Part shown: one piece after another, positions 1 through 8,680 of the stretch | How the letters are laid out: each line of letters begins with the position of its first letter | How positions within the stretch are numbered: position 1 is the first letter of the stretch | Assembly: GCA_963832725.1 (NCBI GenBank) | Contig: CAWHVG010000006.1 | Span: forward strand, 124,001 to 188,000 | Reading direction: 5' to 3' | Length of the DNA stretch: 64,000 nucleotides | Source of the DNA: JAEZBP01 sp963832725 | GTDB lineage: Bacteria; Myxococcota_A; Polyangia; Polyangiales; Sandaracinaceae | Made by a program: the position numbers and the translations under genes | The notes under the pieces: model-generated | What the model saw: only the letters and a program-made list of their open reading frames with translations | Databases searched by the model: none | What the model was told of the DNA's origin: nothing

Positions 1-1
1 C

Positions 2-166
2 TGCCGCTGCCGAGTCACGGAGGGGATGAACGCGCTGAGCAAGCCGGAGGACGACGAGCTCGACGTGCTCGAGGTCTTCGGCGACGGCCCGGACGTGCGC
101 CTCTGCTGCCAGATCCAGCTCGTCGCCGACGAGCCGGTCACGCTGGACGTCGTCGAGCCGGAGTGA
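2..166 (+). CDS. 2Fe-2S ferredoxin, C-terminal part (cut by window edge)
   Basis: The frame is open from the window edge to TGA at 164-166 (54 residues). It begins Cys-Arg-Cys-Arg-Val and later reads VRLCCQIQL. This is how plant-type [2Fe-2S] ferredoxins end: the last cysteines of the CxxxxCxxC loop, then a distal cysteine near the C-terminus, followed by an acidic tail ending VVEPE. The protein would act as a small cytoplasmic electron carrier. The N-terminal half and the first cluster cysteine lie outside the window, so the subfamily cannot be decided. ATG at 26 is internal and not the start, because a cluster cysteine lies upstream of it. Confidence 0.75.
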   Translation, partial: CRCRVTEGMNALSKPEDDELDVLEVFGDGPDVRLCCQIQLVADEPVTLDVVEPE

Positions 167-266
167 GCGGCGGTCCTCAGGGACGGCCTGCGCGTCGCCT
201 GAGCCGATGGGGCGGCAGCCGAGCACGTAGACTGCTCGCCACCCTTCCATTCGCGCCGGCCCAGCG

Positions 267-686
267 TCACGGGGTGATCGACACCCCAAGGAGCGTCCGC
301 TGCCGGAGCGTGCCCACCAACGTCTCTTGCTGCTGGTGATCGAAGTGATGCTCTCGCGACCAGATGTCGCGGAGGCGTGCACGGGTGCGAGCCTCCGCGG
401 GTAAGACGCGTGGGATGCTGGCCCCAGTGAACATGAAGTTCGTCGGATTCCCCACGTGGTGCAGTCCACCAATGGTATGACCGAGCTCATGAACGGCGAT
501 GTTTCCGACGGCTCGAGCAAGCTCGGACTCTCCGTTCGCGAAGAGCGGCTCTGTGGAACCGGCATAGTCCTCCCAGCAGTCGAACCGGCGTTCACCTGCC
601 GTGAGCTCGGTGGAGCAGGCCCGTCTAGTCACCCGGAACAGCAGTGAGTGGCAAATCCCAGCGAGCCATCGGCGTGCGAATCAAGG
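267..686 (-). pseudogene. Metzincin-type zinc metalloprotease fragment
   Basis: The minus-strand frame contains VHELGHTIGGLHH, the HExxHxxGxxH zinc-binding motif of metzincins, followed by NFMFTGA, which supplies the Met-turn methionine. This is the catalytic half of a secreted zinc endopeptidase. The frame is open upstream only to a TGA near 686, with GTG at 632 the first start-like codon. A protein-like minus-strand stretch at about 800-926 (containing VSVEFTLATHEL) may be the displaced N-terminal part. No signal peptide is seen in frame. I read it as a 5'-truncated or frameshifted remnant. The zinc site itself looks complete. Confidence 0.6.
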
Positions 687-989
687 AACGACGACGAGGA
701 ATACCAAAGGTATTTCGAGGAGGAGTGACGCTGAGTCGCGCGTCGAGGGCCGGTGGGATTTTGCCGCGAATCGCTGAGACGGGTGACTAGGAGGTCCGCC
801 AACGCGCATGCCGAGGATCGCACCAACGGAGACGAGCCCCGACTGCTCGGCGAGCGGGCATCCGCGCGTGCTCAACTCGTGTGTGGCGAGCGTGAACTCC
901 ACGGACACGTCGGGCATGCCAGCTGTGCGAACGCCCCGCGCACGACAGCATGCACTACCGCGGTTGGGCGCACCCCGCGCCCCCCCGGA

Positions 990-1376
990 ACACGGTCGTT
1001 GTTCCACGCCGACGAGCCAGCGAACGAAGAAGCGGCCTTCCGCGAGGCGTTCCGAGCCGCCGTCCGAGACGTCGTTCTCGACCTGGCCGCGTGTTACGAG
1101 CCGGACCTCTGCGGGCCGAACGGCGTGGAGCCGGCGCGGGTGGTCGTCGAGATCGAAGTCGACCTCGACGGCATGCCGAGGGGGGTGCGAGCTCTGCAAG
1201 TCACGGAGTTCGCGCTCGATGGGGATCGCGTCGTCGCGCAACCCGGAAATCCAGCAGGTCCGCTGGGCCGGTGCATCGAGAGGGTGTTCGAACGCGTCCA
1301 CCTCCGGCACGTCCGGCTGCGGAGGCCACACGTGGTGCGATACCCGGTGGCACCCGACGTCTCGGGCTGCCCCTGA
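990..1376 (+). CDS. TonB/AgmX-like C-terminal domain protein, N-terminus uncertain
   Basis: About 125 residues fit the C-terminal energy-transducer-like domain found in myxobacterial AgmX/PglI-type proteins. There is a helix with AAVRDVVLDLAACY, a beta segment VVVEIEVDLDG, then LGRCIERVFERVHL and a terminal VVRYPV strand. Paired cysteines near 'CYEPDLCG' and 'GRCIE' are typical of that group. The family is known as periplasmic modules of gliding-motility or TonB-like proteins. Upstream, the frame loses protein character, and the divergent metzincin remnant occupies the other strand. I cannot fix a start; a TTG near 993 is the only in-frame candidate I see. It ends at TGA 1374-1376, about 100 bp before the dehydrogenase gene. 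Confidence 0.5.
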   Translation, partial: TRSLFHADEPANEEAAFREAFRAAVRDVVLDLAACYEPDLCGPNGVEPARVVVEIEVDLDGMPRGVRALQVTEFALDGDRVVAQPGNPAGPLGRCIERVFERVHLRHVRLRRPHVVRYPVAPDVSGCP

Positions 1377-1483
1377 ATCCGGGCTTGGCCGGTCCAGGGG
1401 CATGCTGCGCTCGAGCTCTCGTCGGCGCGAGCGTCGGGTCCGCGTCGATGGGGTTTTGGGACGACCCGGGGTAGCCTCGACGG

Positions 1484-2686
1484 ATGAGCGATTCGGCGGA
1501 CGTGCTCCTGCTCGGGGCCAGCATGGCGGGCGTCGAGCTTTGGTACCGCCTCCGCAAGAGCGTCGCGGGGCGGGAGCTCTCGCTCCTCGTCGTCGATCGC
1601 CAAGAAGAGCATCCCTACATCCCGCTCGTGCACGAGCGGATGTCCCGGCGGCTCGAGGAGAGCTCCACGCTGCCGACGCGCGAGTGGATGGAAAAGGATC
1701 CGCGACTCACCTGGATCACCGGGGAGGTCGTGCATTTCGACCCGGAGCGGCTCGAAGCCACGCTCGCGTCGGGACGCAAGCTGCGCGGGCGCTACGTGGT
1801 CGTGGCGCTCGGCTCGTCGATCGCGCCACCGCCCGGTCTGCCCGGAGCAGAGCACCTCTTGCACTTCAAGCTCGCGGACGAGAGCGAGCGCGCGAGCGAT
1901 GGCGTGGCGCGCGCGCTCGAGCGACCGGATCCGCATTTCGTCGTCATCGGCGGCGGCATCAGCGGCGTGGAGCTGGCGGGGGAGCTCGCGCACCTTCGAC
2001 GTGAGGGAGCGAGCATCCGAGTCAGCCTCGTGCACGCCGGCGAACGGCTCCTGCCGCACCTGGGATCGCACGCGGCGCGGCTCGCGCGGCGCTCGCTGGA
2101 ACGGCAGGGCGTCTCGTTGCGGCTGGCGACGCGCGTCGACGCCGTGCACGAGGGGGAGATCGTGCTCGCGGGGGGCGAGCGGATGGCGTACGACGCCGGG
2201 TTCTGGGCGGGGGGCGTTCGCGCGCCGGAGGTCCTCGCGTCCCTCGGGCTGCCGCGGACTCGAGGCGGCTGGCTGGAGGCGGCGCCCACGCTCCAGTGCG
2301 CGCCGAACGTCTTCGCGTGCGGGGACGACTGTCGCATCGTCGAGGACGGCGTCGTGTGGCCGACGATGCAGCGGGCGATCGAGTGCATCTGGCAGGCGGG
2401 CACCCTGTGTCGCAACTTGCTCGCGTGCGAGCGCGGGCTGCCGCTCACGCGTCACGTGCTGCACGAGGATTTCTTCTACGGCATCAGCCTCGGCGCGGAC
2501 TCGGTGATCACCTACGGTCCGTTCGCGCTCGAGCTCGGCGGGCTCGCCGTCTGGTTTCGACGGTTTCTGATGCGCCAATACCTCGCACGCTACCGGCGCT
2601 CCTCCGCGCGCCTTCTCCGAGCCGGCCCCCGCGCGCTGCCGCGCGATGAGAGTCGAGCGCCCGCGGCCGATCAAACGTCCGAGTGA
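1484..2686 (+). CDS. NDH-2-like FAD/NAD(P) dehydrogenase
   Basis: A 400-residue pyridine-nucleotide-disulfide-type oxidoreductase of the type II NADH dehydrogenase group. Residues 5-20 hold an FAD Rossmann start (VLLLGASMAGVE). A second, NAD(P)-binding Rossmann motif (VVIGGGISGVELAGEL) lies near residue 150, and FACGDDCRI near residue 280 is the FAD-binding 'GD' motif. The hydrophobic/aromatic C-terminus (GGLAVWFRRFLMRQYLARY) resembles the membrane-anchoring tail of NDH-2 enzymes. Such enzymes pass electrons from NADH to quinone without proton pumping. ATG 1484 starts cleanly. A diverged copy of its last 60 codons is fused to transposase debris at 10182-10366. Confidence 0.85.
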   Translation: MSDSADVLLLGASMAGVELWYRLRKSVAGRELSLLVVDRQEEHPYIPLVHERMSRRLEESSTLPTREWMEKDPRLTWITGEVVHFDPERLEATLASGRKLRGRYVVVALGSSIAPPPGLPGAEHLLHFKLADESERASDGVARALERPDPHFVVIGGGISGVELAGELAHLRREGASIRVSLVHAGERLLPHLGSHAARLARRSLERQGVSLRLATRVDAVHEGEIVLAGGERMAYDAGFWAGGVRAPEVLASLGLPRTRGGWLEAAPTLQCAPNVFACGDDCRIVEDGVVWPTMQRAIECIWQAGTLCRNLLACERGLPLTRHVLHEDFFYGISLGADSVITYGPFALELGGLAVWFRRFLMRQYLARYRRSSARLLRAGPRALPRDESRAPAADQTSE

Positions 2687-2703
2687 GCGGATCGTAAAAC
2701 GGA

Positions 2704-3232
2704 GATTCGCAGACTGTCTTTCGCCGCGCAGACGCTCGACGGAATCGGCGGCGGCCCGGTCTGGTCGGCGCTCTTCCCGAATGGGCTCACCGGGGAGACC
2801 AGCCCTCGCTCCGCGGCGCAGGCGGCGAGCACCGAGACGTTGCTTCAGCGCTCGAGCACGCTCAGCTCGGCCGAGCCGCTTCGGGGCGATCACACCGGCA
2901 AGATCCGCGCCGAGATCGATGCTCTGAACGCGAAGCTCGCGGCGCGAAAGAGCGCGGGCGACGCGCTCGGGCTCGCCTACGCGCAGGAGGTCGCGGCGCG
3001 CGAGGACTTCGTCCGCGCCTACGACGCGAGCGCGGGCGCCATCCGCCAGATCTTCCCGCGGGACCGCGACCGGCAGAACCTCTACTTCGACCAGGTCCGA
3101 CACACCCACGACGTCCACGCCGCCTCGGACGGACAAACGGACAGGACGGTACGGGCGACGCAGGCGGCTCCTGAGCCGCAAAACGCGTCTTCGTGGCTTC
3201 CGCAAAGGGCTCGGCGCTCGCCGAGACCATGA
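2704..3232 (+). pseudogene. C-terminal fragment of an unrecognised protein
   Basis: The frame carries convincing protein sequence without a recognisable start. A segment LDGIGGGPVWSALFPNGLTG is followed by a charged, probably helical region (KIRAEIDALNAKLAARK) and FVRAYDASAGAIRQIF, ending in-frame at 3232. The last 40 residues run into the inverted-repeat region and are probably not native. It begins only 17 bp after the dehydrogenase stop, so the 5' part has been deleted or the gene was captured as a fragment. No family recognised. Confidence 0.4.
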
Positions 3233-3424
3233 TCGCGCAATCGACGCACCTCTTCGCGGATTCCAAGGCCGTGTCCGTCGGTCGAACGCACGCTTGGAAT
3301 CCGCGAAGACCGCGATCGAACGCCCGAAGACACGTTTTGCGGAACGCGAGAGGGTGTCACGGCAGCCCGACGCGGTCTCGGAGGTCGCGAAGCCCTCCGA
3401 GACTTCACGAAGACGTGTTTTGCG
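3178..3424. repeat. Nested inverted repeats with a 16-bp perfect stem
   Basis: CTTCGCGGATTCCAAG at 3252-3267 is the exact reverse complement of 3293-3308, with a 25-nt loop. Outside it, GCAAAACGCGTCTTCG (about 3178-3193) pairs with CGAAGACACGTTTTGC (about 3326-3341) with one mismatch, and a third related arm, CGAAGACGTGTTTTGCG, lies near 3408-3424. The structure separates two gene fragments. It could be a double hairpin terminator, a cruciform or a relic of a small mobile repeat. Confidence 0.75.
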
Positions 3425-3426
3425 CT

Positions 3427-3755
3427 GCAATGCAGCTTCGCCCGAGCTCGCGATGCGCTTCGAGGGCGCGGAGGACGTGCGCGTCGGGGAACGCGGCGCG
3501 CTCGAAGTGCACGTGGGCGGCACCGTGCTCGAGCAGCCTGCGCCCGTGCTCTACCAGGAGGTCGACGGCCGGCGGGTGAGCGTGCGCGGCGCGTACGTGG
3601 TCACGGGGATCGACAGCGTGCGCTTCGAGGTCGGCGAGTACGACGGGAACCGGCCGCTCGTAATCGATCCGGTGCTCGTCTACGGGACGTACCTGGCCGG
3701 CTCCGACCAAGACTTCGCCCACGACATCGCGGTGGACGCGTCGGGGGCGGCGTAG
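3427..3755 (+). pseudogene. SBBP-type beta-propeller protein, N-terminal domain fragment
   Basis: The frame reads LAMRFEGAEDVRV, then YQEVDGRRVSV, VRFEVGEYD and LVIDPVLVYGTYLAGSDQDF. This order is characteristic of the N-terminal domain preceding SBBP/beta-propeller repeats in large secreted proteins of Myxococcota and Planctomycetes, where 'PLVIDP.LVYSTYLGG' leads into the first repeat. Only the start of the first repeat remains (HDIAVDASG). The frame then stops at TAG 3753-3755, exactly where the IS91-like terminal sequence begins. The insertion therefore removed the propeller. The 5' end is lost in the inverted-repeat region. Confidence 0.6.
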
Positions 3756-3975
3756 CACGGCCACATTGGCCACCCGGCGGCGCACCGCTCCGTCCGCCGC
3801 CCGGCCTCAGGTGACCGCCCTCCTCCTCAGGACGCGTCACGACACCCTCTCGCACCCCAGCTTTCCTTCGGCCAGCCCCACCTCGACCACAGTGATACCG
3901 CTCCAACGGAGCCTTGGAGTCGCAGGCGCCAGAGCCACGCTTCCAAAATCCGCTTTATGCGGGATACGCTCCGAG
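3754..3975 (+). mobile_element. Solo IS91-like terminal segment (copy A)
   Basis: About 220 bp match, with scattered differences, the region between the transposase stop and the outer end of copies D (40686) and E (46046), in the opposite orientation. Shared landmarks are CGGCGCACCGCTCCGTCCG, the GACGCGTCACGACACC block, GTGATACCGCTCCAACGGA, and the outer end TTCCAAAATCCGCTTTATG followed by TACGCTCCG. No transposase coding sequence is left. It sits between a truncated SBBP gene and the stop codon of the next gene. Confidence 0.75.
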
Positions 3976-4868
3976 TCAGCCGAAGATTTTGGCGAGGAGC
4001 TGCGATGCTCGGAGCTTTTGGATCAGGTCTCCGACCGTGGTTTCTTCGCCGGTCAGCGCGATGTTCCAGCCGAGCTCTATTCGCAGATCGTCGACGGCGC
4101 GATCGAGGTCGGCGCATGCCGACGATGGGGTGTCCTCAGTGATGGCGTCCTGCGACAGGTTCGACCGCTTGGCGATCACGCTGCGCACGCACGCTGCGAG
4201 GTCGTCGTCGCCGAGCCGTTCGGCGGACGACTTCGCCTGCCGGGAGTAGTCAGCCTCGAGCCATCGCATGACGAAGCGGGCCGTCTGTTCCTGCAGGCTC
4301 CTGCCGCGGCTCTCCGCGGCGCGGAGGACGATGTCCTCCCACTCGTCGATGTCGTAGCGAGAGAGGAGCGCCTCCACGAAGCAATCGGGTGCCTGCTTCA
4401 TCAGGCGATGATCGCCCACCGCGTCCAGGATCGGCCGCCACGCGTCGGGCTCGCCTCGGCTCAGCGCGTCGAGGCGGTCGGAGGGCGGCCGGAGCGCCTC
4501 GACCGGCACTGCCTCGACGCTCCGCCGGAGCCTCCGCAGCTCCTCTCTGGCTTGGTCGGCAAGGGCAGGCATCGCGTAGAGCGCCCCTGCCTCCGGCACC
4601 AACAGCGTTCGAACATCGCCCACGGTCGCCGCGTCGAACGCTTCGTCGAACGCCGGCGTGTCGCCCTCAGCGACGTCGACGAGGGTGCGATGCTCGACCT
4701 CGATCCGGGCGTCGTGGTCGTCGAACACGACGACCTCGGCCGACTCGGCGGTCGGCATGAACGCGTCGATGAACGCTCGGCTACGCGTGAGCTTCGCCTC
4801 CCGGTCGAGGTCAGCGCCGCAGGGGGAACGTAGATGCCGATGCTCGACGTCGACTGGTTCCAGTGCAT
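3976..4868 (-). CDS. Hypothetical protein, one-base frameshift near its N-terminus
   Basis: A roughly 297-residue acidic soluble protein of unknown function. It runs from ATG 4868 (MHWNQSTSSIGIYVPP) and, after one added base, continues RSRAFIDAFMPTAESAE through VVVFDDHDARIEVEH to a C-terminus ending LLAKIFG. The two frames join at a run of five G on the plus strand (4822-4826); six would restore one continuous frame. The stop codon abuts the outer end of IS91-like copy A, so the gene was touched but not shortened, or its stop was re-created. I recognise no catalytic motif. Either the frameshift is a sequencing or assembly error, or the gene is freshly broken. Confidence 0.6.
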
Positions 4869-4939
4869 TTCCGCTCCGTTCGAAGGGGGGCGACCGTTGC
4901 GCGGGGAGTGTACGGCAGAGCGGGCTCCGAGATCCCTGC

Positions 4940-5483
4940 CACGGCGCTCGGGTTGTGGTCGAGCGCTTCGTCGATGTGCTCCGCGAGGAGGGCGAGAGGG
5001 ACGACCGCAGCGTGCGCGACGCGCTTCGCGATGTCGGCGCCCGCGATCGATGCGTGCGCGAGGGCCAGGAGTCACTGCTGGCGTACGTGCGCGGCTTCCA
5101 CGACGCCGCGGATCCCGCGCGGATGAGCACCCGAGGTTTGCTCTTGGCGGAGGGGGCGAGCGGCATCGCCGGTGGCGCGAACCGGCGCGTGGTGGGCGGG
5201 TTCGGACGGTTGATCGAGTGGTTGGCCGCGGGGCTCGACTTGCCGCGCGATCGCGTGCTGATGCGCACCGTCGTCCGGCGGATTCGTTGGTCGCGAGGGG
5301 GTGTGCGCGTTCAAGCGCTGGTCGACGGAGGGGAGCGCAAGCCGATCGAGGGGCGCGACGCGATCATCACAGTTCCGCTCGGGGTGCTGAAGGTGCCGCC
5401 CGGTGAAGATGACGCCATCGAGATCGAGCCACCGCTCGAAGCCGCGCGCGCCGCGATCGATCGGCTCGCGTACGGGCATGCGG
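4940..5483 (+). pseudogene. Flavin monoamine oxidase, internal fragment
   Basis: The translated stretch contains GGFGRLIEWLAAGLDLPRDR, then VLMRTVVRRIRWSRGGVRV, DAIITVPLGVLKVPPG and LEAARAAIDRLAYGHAG. This order (a 'GG...L...L' turn, a strand 'V..I.W...GV.V', 'A.ITVPLGVLK' and 'KA..A...L..G') is diagnostic for the middle of FAD-dependent amine oxidases of the MAO/polyamine-oxidase family. The N-terminal FAD Rossmann motif and the C-terminal FAD-binding end are missing, so it cannot be active. It lies head to head with the hypothetical gene at 3976-4868. Confidence 0.6.
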
Positions 5484-5747
5484 GTAGCCCACATGAACGC
5501 CCTGGGGTTCCGGTCACGGGAGGCCACAGCGCGCGCTTTCTGCCAGCCCCACGCAGCGGCTGGTCCGAGAATCGCTCGGGTGCGGCGCGATGTCGGCGCG
5601 CGCTCCGTCCAATCCTTGAACCCCGAGTGGCGCCGCGGGCGCCGACTCCAGCGCGCCACTCCCGCTAGATGTCCGAGGCGGAAGTCGCGACCGGTGCTCA
5701 CCACGCTCGCGCTCGCCTCTGTGCGCGCGCTCGCGGAGCGCCTCCCC

Positions 5748-6285
5748 TCATGCTCGGGCTCGAAAGCGCAGTCCTCCGAGAGTGACCGCGGCGGTGAGCG
5801 CGGCGGCGAGCAGGGGGATCGCGGCTCCCATGGCAGCCCGCTCGAACGCGCCGTTCTCGTGCCGACCGAGGAAGTACGCGGTGGCGAGCGCGGGCACGAG
5901 GACGACGACGAGTTGAAACAGACCCTTCGCGCGCTCAGCCTCCGGGAGCTCGATGACTCGGTGCGCCAGCCACACGCCGGCGACGCCCCCCAACGCCACC
6001 AGTGCGAGGCCGAGGCTGATCATGCCGAGCGCAGCCATCCCGAGCGCGAGCGGAGCCCAACGGGCGCGCCGGCGCGTCAACGTCAAGCGCGGCGCGACGA
6101 GCGTCGCTCCGAAGACGGCGAGCGCCACCAACAGCGCCGGCGGTACGTTGACCAGGAGAATCCGACGCCACCCCCGGCGAAGTCCAGTCGGCGGCCTCGT
6201 AGACCCAGTGTCGAGCAGTGGTGGCCAGCGCTGCCGTCAGTGCGAGATAGACGGTCGCAACGAGGAGTCCGCGGAACGTACGCAT
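5748..6285 (-). CDS. Small polytopic membrane protein, frameshifted
   Basis: From ATG 6285 the product starts MRTFRGLLVATVYLALTAAL, a strong first transmembrane helix. After correction it continues GWRRILLVNVPPALLVALAV, then two or three further hydrophobic segments, to RFRARA. The first 37 codons are in one frame and the rest in another. They join at a run of five C on the plus strand (6171-6175); four would make one frame of about 178 residues. 'WRRILLVNVP' recalls a loop of drug:H+ MFS permeases, so it may be a remnant of such a carrier, but the length fits a four-to-five-helix small membrane protein too. Function unknown. Confidence 0.5.
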
Positions 6286-6294
6286 CACCCGAAG

Positions 6295-6842
6295 TTAGCC
6301 GGCAGCGTTCGGCGGAGCAACGGCCGCACGCTGCTCCTCGTGCGGCGTGACCGTCACCCTCAGCGCGGCGCGACCTCGCTGCCGTCGGCGACGTGCTCGC
6401 TCGGGTGCACCAGCACCCGAGCGCCTCCTCGAGCCCCGAGCGGACCTCGACCGCGAGGCCGTTGCGCTCGCCGATCTCGAATCCCGCGCTGCACCGCGTA
6501 ACCGGCCACGAGCGCGAGGCCGGCCCACCCTTCGTCGTGACCGAACAAGTTGCCAAGGGAGCCAGACGCCGGGACCTCGTCGAGCCGACGCGGCGCGACG
6601 GAGGATGCCATCGCAGCGCGGCGAGCCGGGATTCGAGGCATCTCCGGCTCCCCCCGAATTTCGTGTCTGTCGATCCAAGAGGGCTCGGGGATCGCAATCA
6701 ATGGGAGGGGCTGGAGGCCGCGCTCGCGCAACCGCCCCTGAGGCTCGCCATTGGTCGTGTGCCTGATCCGGTCGAGAATGAATCGCGAAGGACGTCGCCA
6801 TTGGTCGGGACCGGCGGCATCTCGAACCTCAGCCCTCGCCAT
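6295..6842 (-). pseudogene. RND/ABC efflux periplasmic adaptor (HlyD-like), degraded C-terminal part
   Basis: Three minus-strand frames carry successive pieces of one protein: VPASGSLGNLFGHDEGW, then GFEIGERNGLAVEVRSGLEE, then VLVHPSEHVADGSEV, then LRVTVTPHEEQ. Read together they follow the C-terminal pattern of membrane-fusion proteins, in which 'P..ALF...' is followed by 'VRVGRRNG..AEV..GL..GD.VV.HP.D...DG..V'. At least two frameshifts lie in about 250 bp, and the biotinyl-lipoyl and barrel regions are not recognisable. I treat it as a dead gene. The neighbouring small membrane protein may come from the same lost efflux locus. Confidence 0.5.
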
Positions 6843-6990
6843 CGGAGACGAACACGCCGTCGTGACCGACGTCGACGGTGATCCACGCGCTGCCGCCGGT
6901 ACGTGCCCCGAAGGCCACTCTCGTCGTGCGCAGAGCTCTCGTTTTCGTTCCGGGGGGAGCGGTCGGCTGAGGTGGGCCGGTCAATGCGGG
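6829..6990 (-). pseudogene. Possible C-terminal fragment, unidentified
   Basis: A minus-strand frame ending at TGA 6829-6831 reads RTTRVAFGARTGG, then AWITVDVGHDGVFVSDGEG, which looks like the end of a real protein. No start, no RBS and no family were found. It may be another piece of the degraded locus just downstream. Confidence 0.25.
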
Positions 6991-7077
6991 CGGAGCTGGC
7001 AAGCTCGCCCGCGAGATTCTGCGGGCTGCGCAGGCGTTGCAGAACGACGCGTGACCTCAGCGCGCGTATCGTTGGGC

Positions 7078-8607
7078 ATGGCCAAGCAGGACCTGGTGAT
7101 CGGCGCGGAGCACCACCCCGAGGCGACGACCGCGGGCTGGGACTTCTGGTGGCGAAACGCGGCGAGTGATGTGGTGGCCGTCTTCCACGGCTTCGGCGGA
7201 GGCGGCGGGGGCCCGGTGATCGCGGGTTGGGTGCACGACGCGATGACCGAGCCTGAGGGAAGCTCGCTCGAGGCCCGCGCGCGCTGGCCCATCGAGCGGG
7301 CGCACGCCACGCTGCTCGCTCGCGTGACGCTCAAGGGTAGCGCCGGTGGCACGATGGCGTGCGTCGCAATCGGCGAGGGCCGTGCCGCCATCGCGCACGT
7401 GGGCGAGGCCCGCGTCTACGCCGTGACCGCCTCGGGGCTCGAGCTCCTCACCCGCGATCACACACTCTCGCAGTCGCGGGATCCCGAGTCCATGAAACTC
7501 TACGCGTCGAATCCCAAGATCGACCTGCTGCTTCGCGCCGTGGGCATAGAGGATCGCTTCGCCATCGATGTCATCGAGCGCGCGTTGGCGCCGGGCGAGG
7601 TGCTCGCGTTGTGCACGCCGAACGTGTGCAAGTGGCTCGGAGACGAGCTCGGCAGTTGGCTCGCGGTGGGCGCCCAAGCGCCTTCGGAGATCGTCCGCAA
7701 CATGCAGAGCCACCAGCCTCGGCGCCCGGGCGCGGTCGCGATGGTCTTCCCGTCGACTGGGAGCGTCGCTGCTCCGACGCCTACGCTCGCCGAGCCCATG
7801 GCAAAGTCGGAGATCACCGGCGGACAAGCGGCGGTGAGCGGACTGCCCCTCTACCTGGTGATGCTTCAGAGCAGCGACAGGCCGCTCGTCGGGCGGAAGT
7901 GGCCAATGAGCTCGTTGCCCGCGGTCGTCACCATCGGGCGCGACCCCGCGTGCACCCTCGAGATCCGAAGTGACAGCGTCTCGCGCCGCCACGCGCGGCT
8001 CGAGCGCCGGCCCGACGGCTGGCACGTCGTCGACGAGGCGAGCGCGGGCGGCACGTACGTGAACGACGCCCGCGTCGAGGACGCCCTCTTGCGCCACGAC
8101 GATGAGATTTGGGTCGGCGACACGCTGTTGAAGATCGCGGAGGTCATCGTCGATGCCCATGTCCAGTCCGGGCCACCCGACAAGCTCACGGGCCTCTCGA
8201 CGCGCCGCGACCTGATGGAGCACCTCGACAGAGCGATGCGGGGCGCCGCGCGACCGCTGGCATTGATCCGTGTCGACATCGATCGCCTCAGGGTGATCAA
8301 CGACGAGCAGGGGTTCGAGGCAGGGGATCGCGTGCTCGCGGAGATCGGCGCACGGCTGCGCTCGGAGCTGCGGCCGGGTGAGTACGCGGGCCGCATCTCA
8401 GCCGACGATTTCGTCATCGTGCTGCCCGAGACCGACCTCTCCATGGCCAGCGCACGCGCCGCGGAGCTGCAGGCGAAGGTCTCGACGACAGCGCCCGTCT
8501 CCGTCGGGGCTGCCGAGGTCGCGCCGCACCACCGCGACGCCGATGAAGCGGTCTACGACGCCGAGAAGGACCTGGTGGCTCGGCGCACGCTGAGCCGCTC
8601 ACGTTGA
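7078..8607 (+). CDS. PP2C-like / FHA / GGDEF-like three-domain signalling protein
   Basis: A 509-residue soluble protein from ATG 7078. Residues 1-230 follow the PP2C fold, but the metal-binding Asp of 'DGxGG' is replaced (VAVFHGFGGGGGG) and the C-terminal 'DG' reads CTPNVCKW, so phosphatase activity is doubtful. Residues about 275-365 are a well-kept FHA domain (VTIGRDPACTLEIR, SVSRRHARLE, GGTYVND) that should bind phosphothreonine. Residues 370-505 resemble GGDEF (LTGLSTRRDLMEHLDRAM, RVDIDRLRVIND), but the signature is SADDF, so cyclase activity is unlikely. It may be a phospho-threonine reader and scaffold in a Ser/Thr kinase network. Confidence 0.8.
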   Translation: MAKQDLVIGAEHHPEATTAGWDFWWRNAASDVVAVFHGFGGGGGGPVIAGWVHDAMTEPEGSSLEARARWPIERAHATLLARVTLKGSAGGTMACVAIGEGRAAIAHVGEARVYAVTASGLELLTRDHTLSQSRDPESMKLYASNPKIDLLLRAVGIEDRFAIDVIERALAPGEVLALCTPNVCKWLGDELGSWLAVGAQAPSEIVRNMQSHQPRRPGAVAMVFPSTGSVAAPTPTLAEPMAKSEITGGQAAVSGLPLYLVMLQSSDRPLVGRKWPMSSLPAVVTIGRDPACTLEIRSDSVSRRHARLERRPDGWHVVDEASAGGTYVNDARVEDALLRHDDEIWVGDTLLKIAEVIVDAHVQSGPPDKLTGLSTRRDLMEHLDRAMRGAARPLALIRVDIDRLRVINDEQGFEAGDRVLAEIGARLRSELRPGEYAGRISADDFVIVLPETDLSMASARAAELQAKVSTTAPVSVGAAEVAPHHRDADEAVYDAEKDLVARRTLSRSR

Positions 8608-8680
8608 GCGTGCAGTCGGCGCGGGCGAACGCGACCGCGAGCGCCGCAACACCTGGACCGCGCTCGGCGGCTGCCTCGGC

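Noticed and set aside
1094..3523. 809-codon minus-strand ORF
   Set aside because: It is the antisense shadow of the dehydrogenase and neighbours. It is arginine-rich, lacks any domain, and crosses several plus-strand coding segments.
3756..3985. Independent MITE
   Set aside because: It matches the transposase-distal end of IS91-like copies D and E over its whole length, so it is a solo end of that element.
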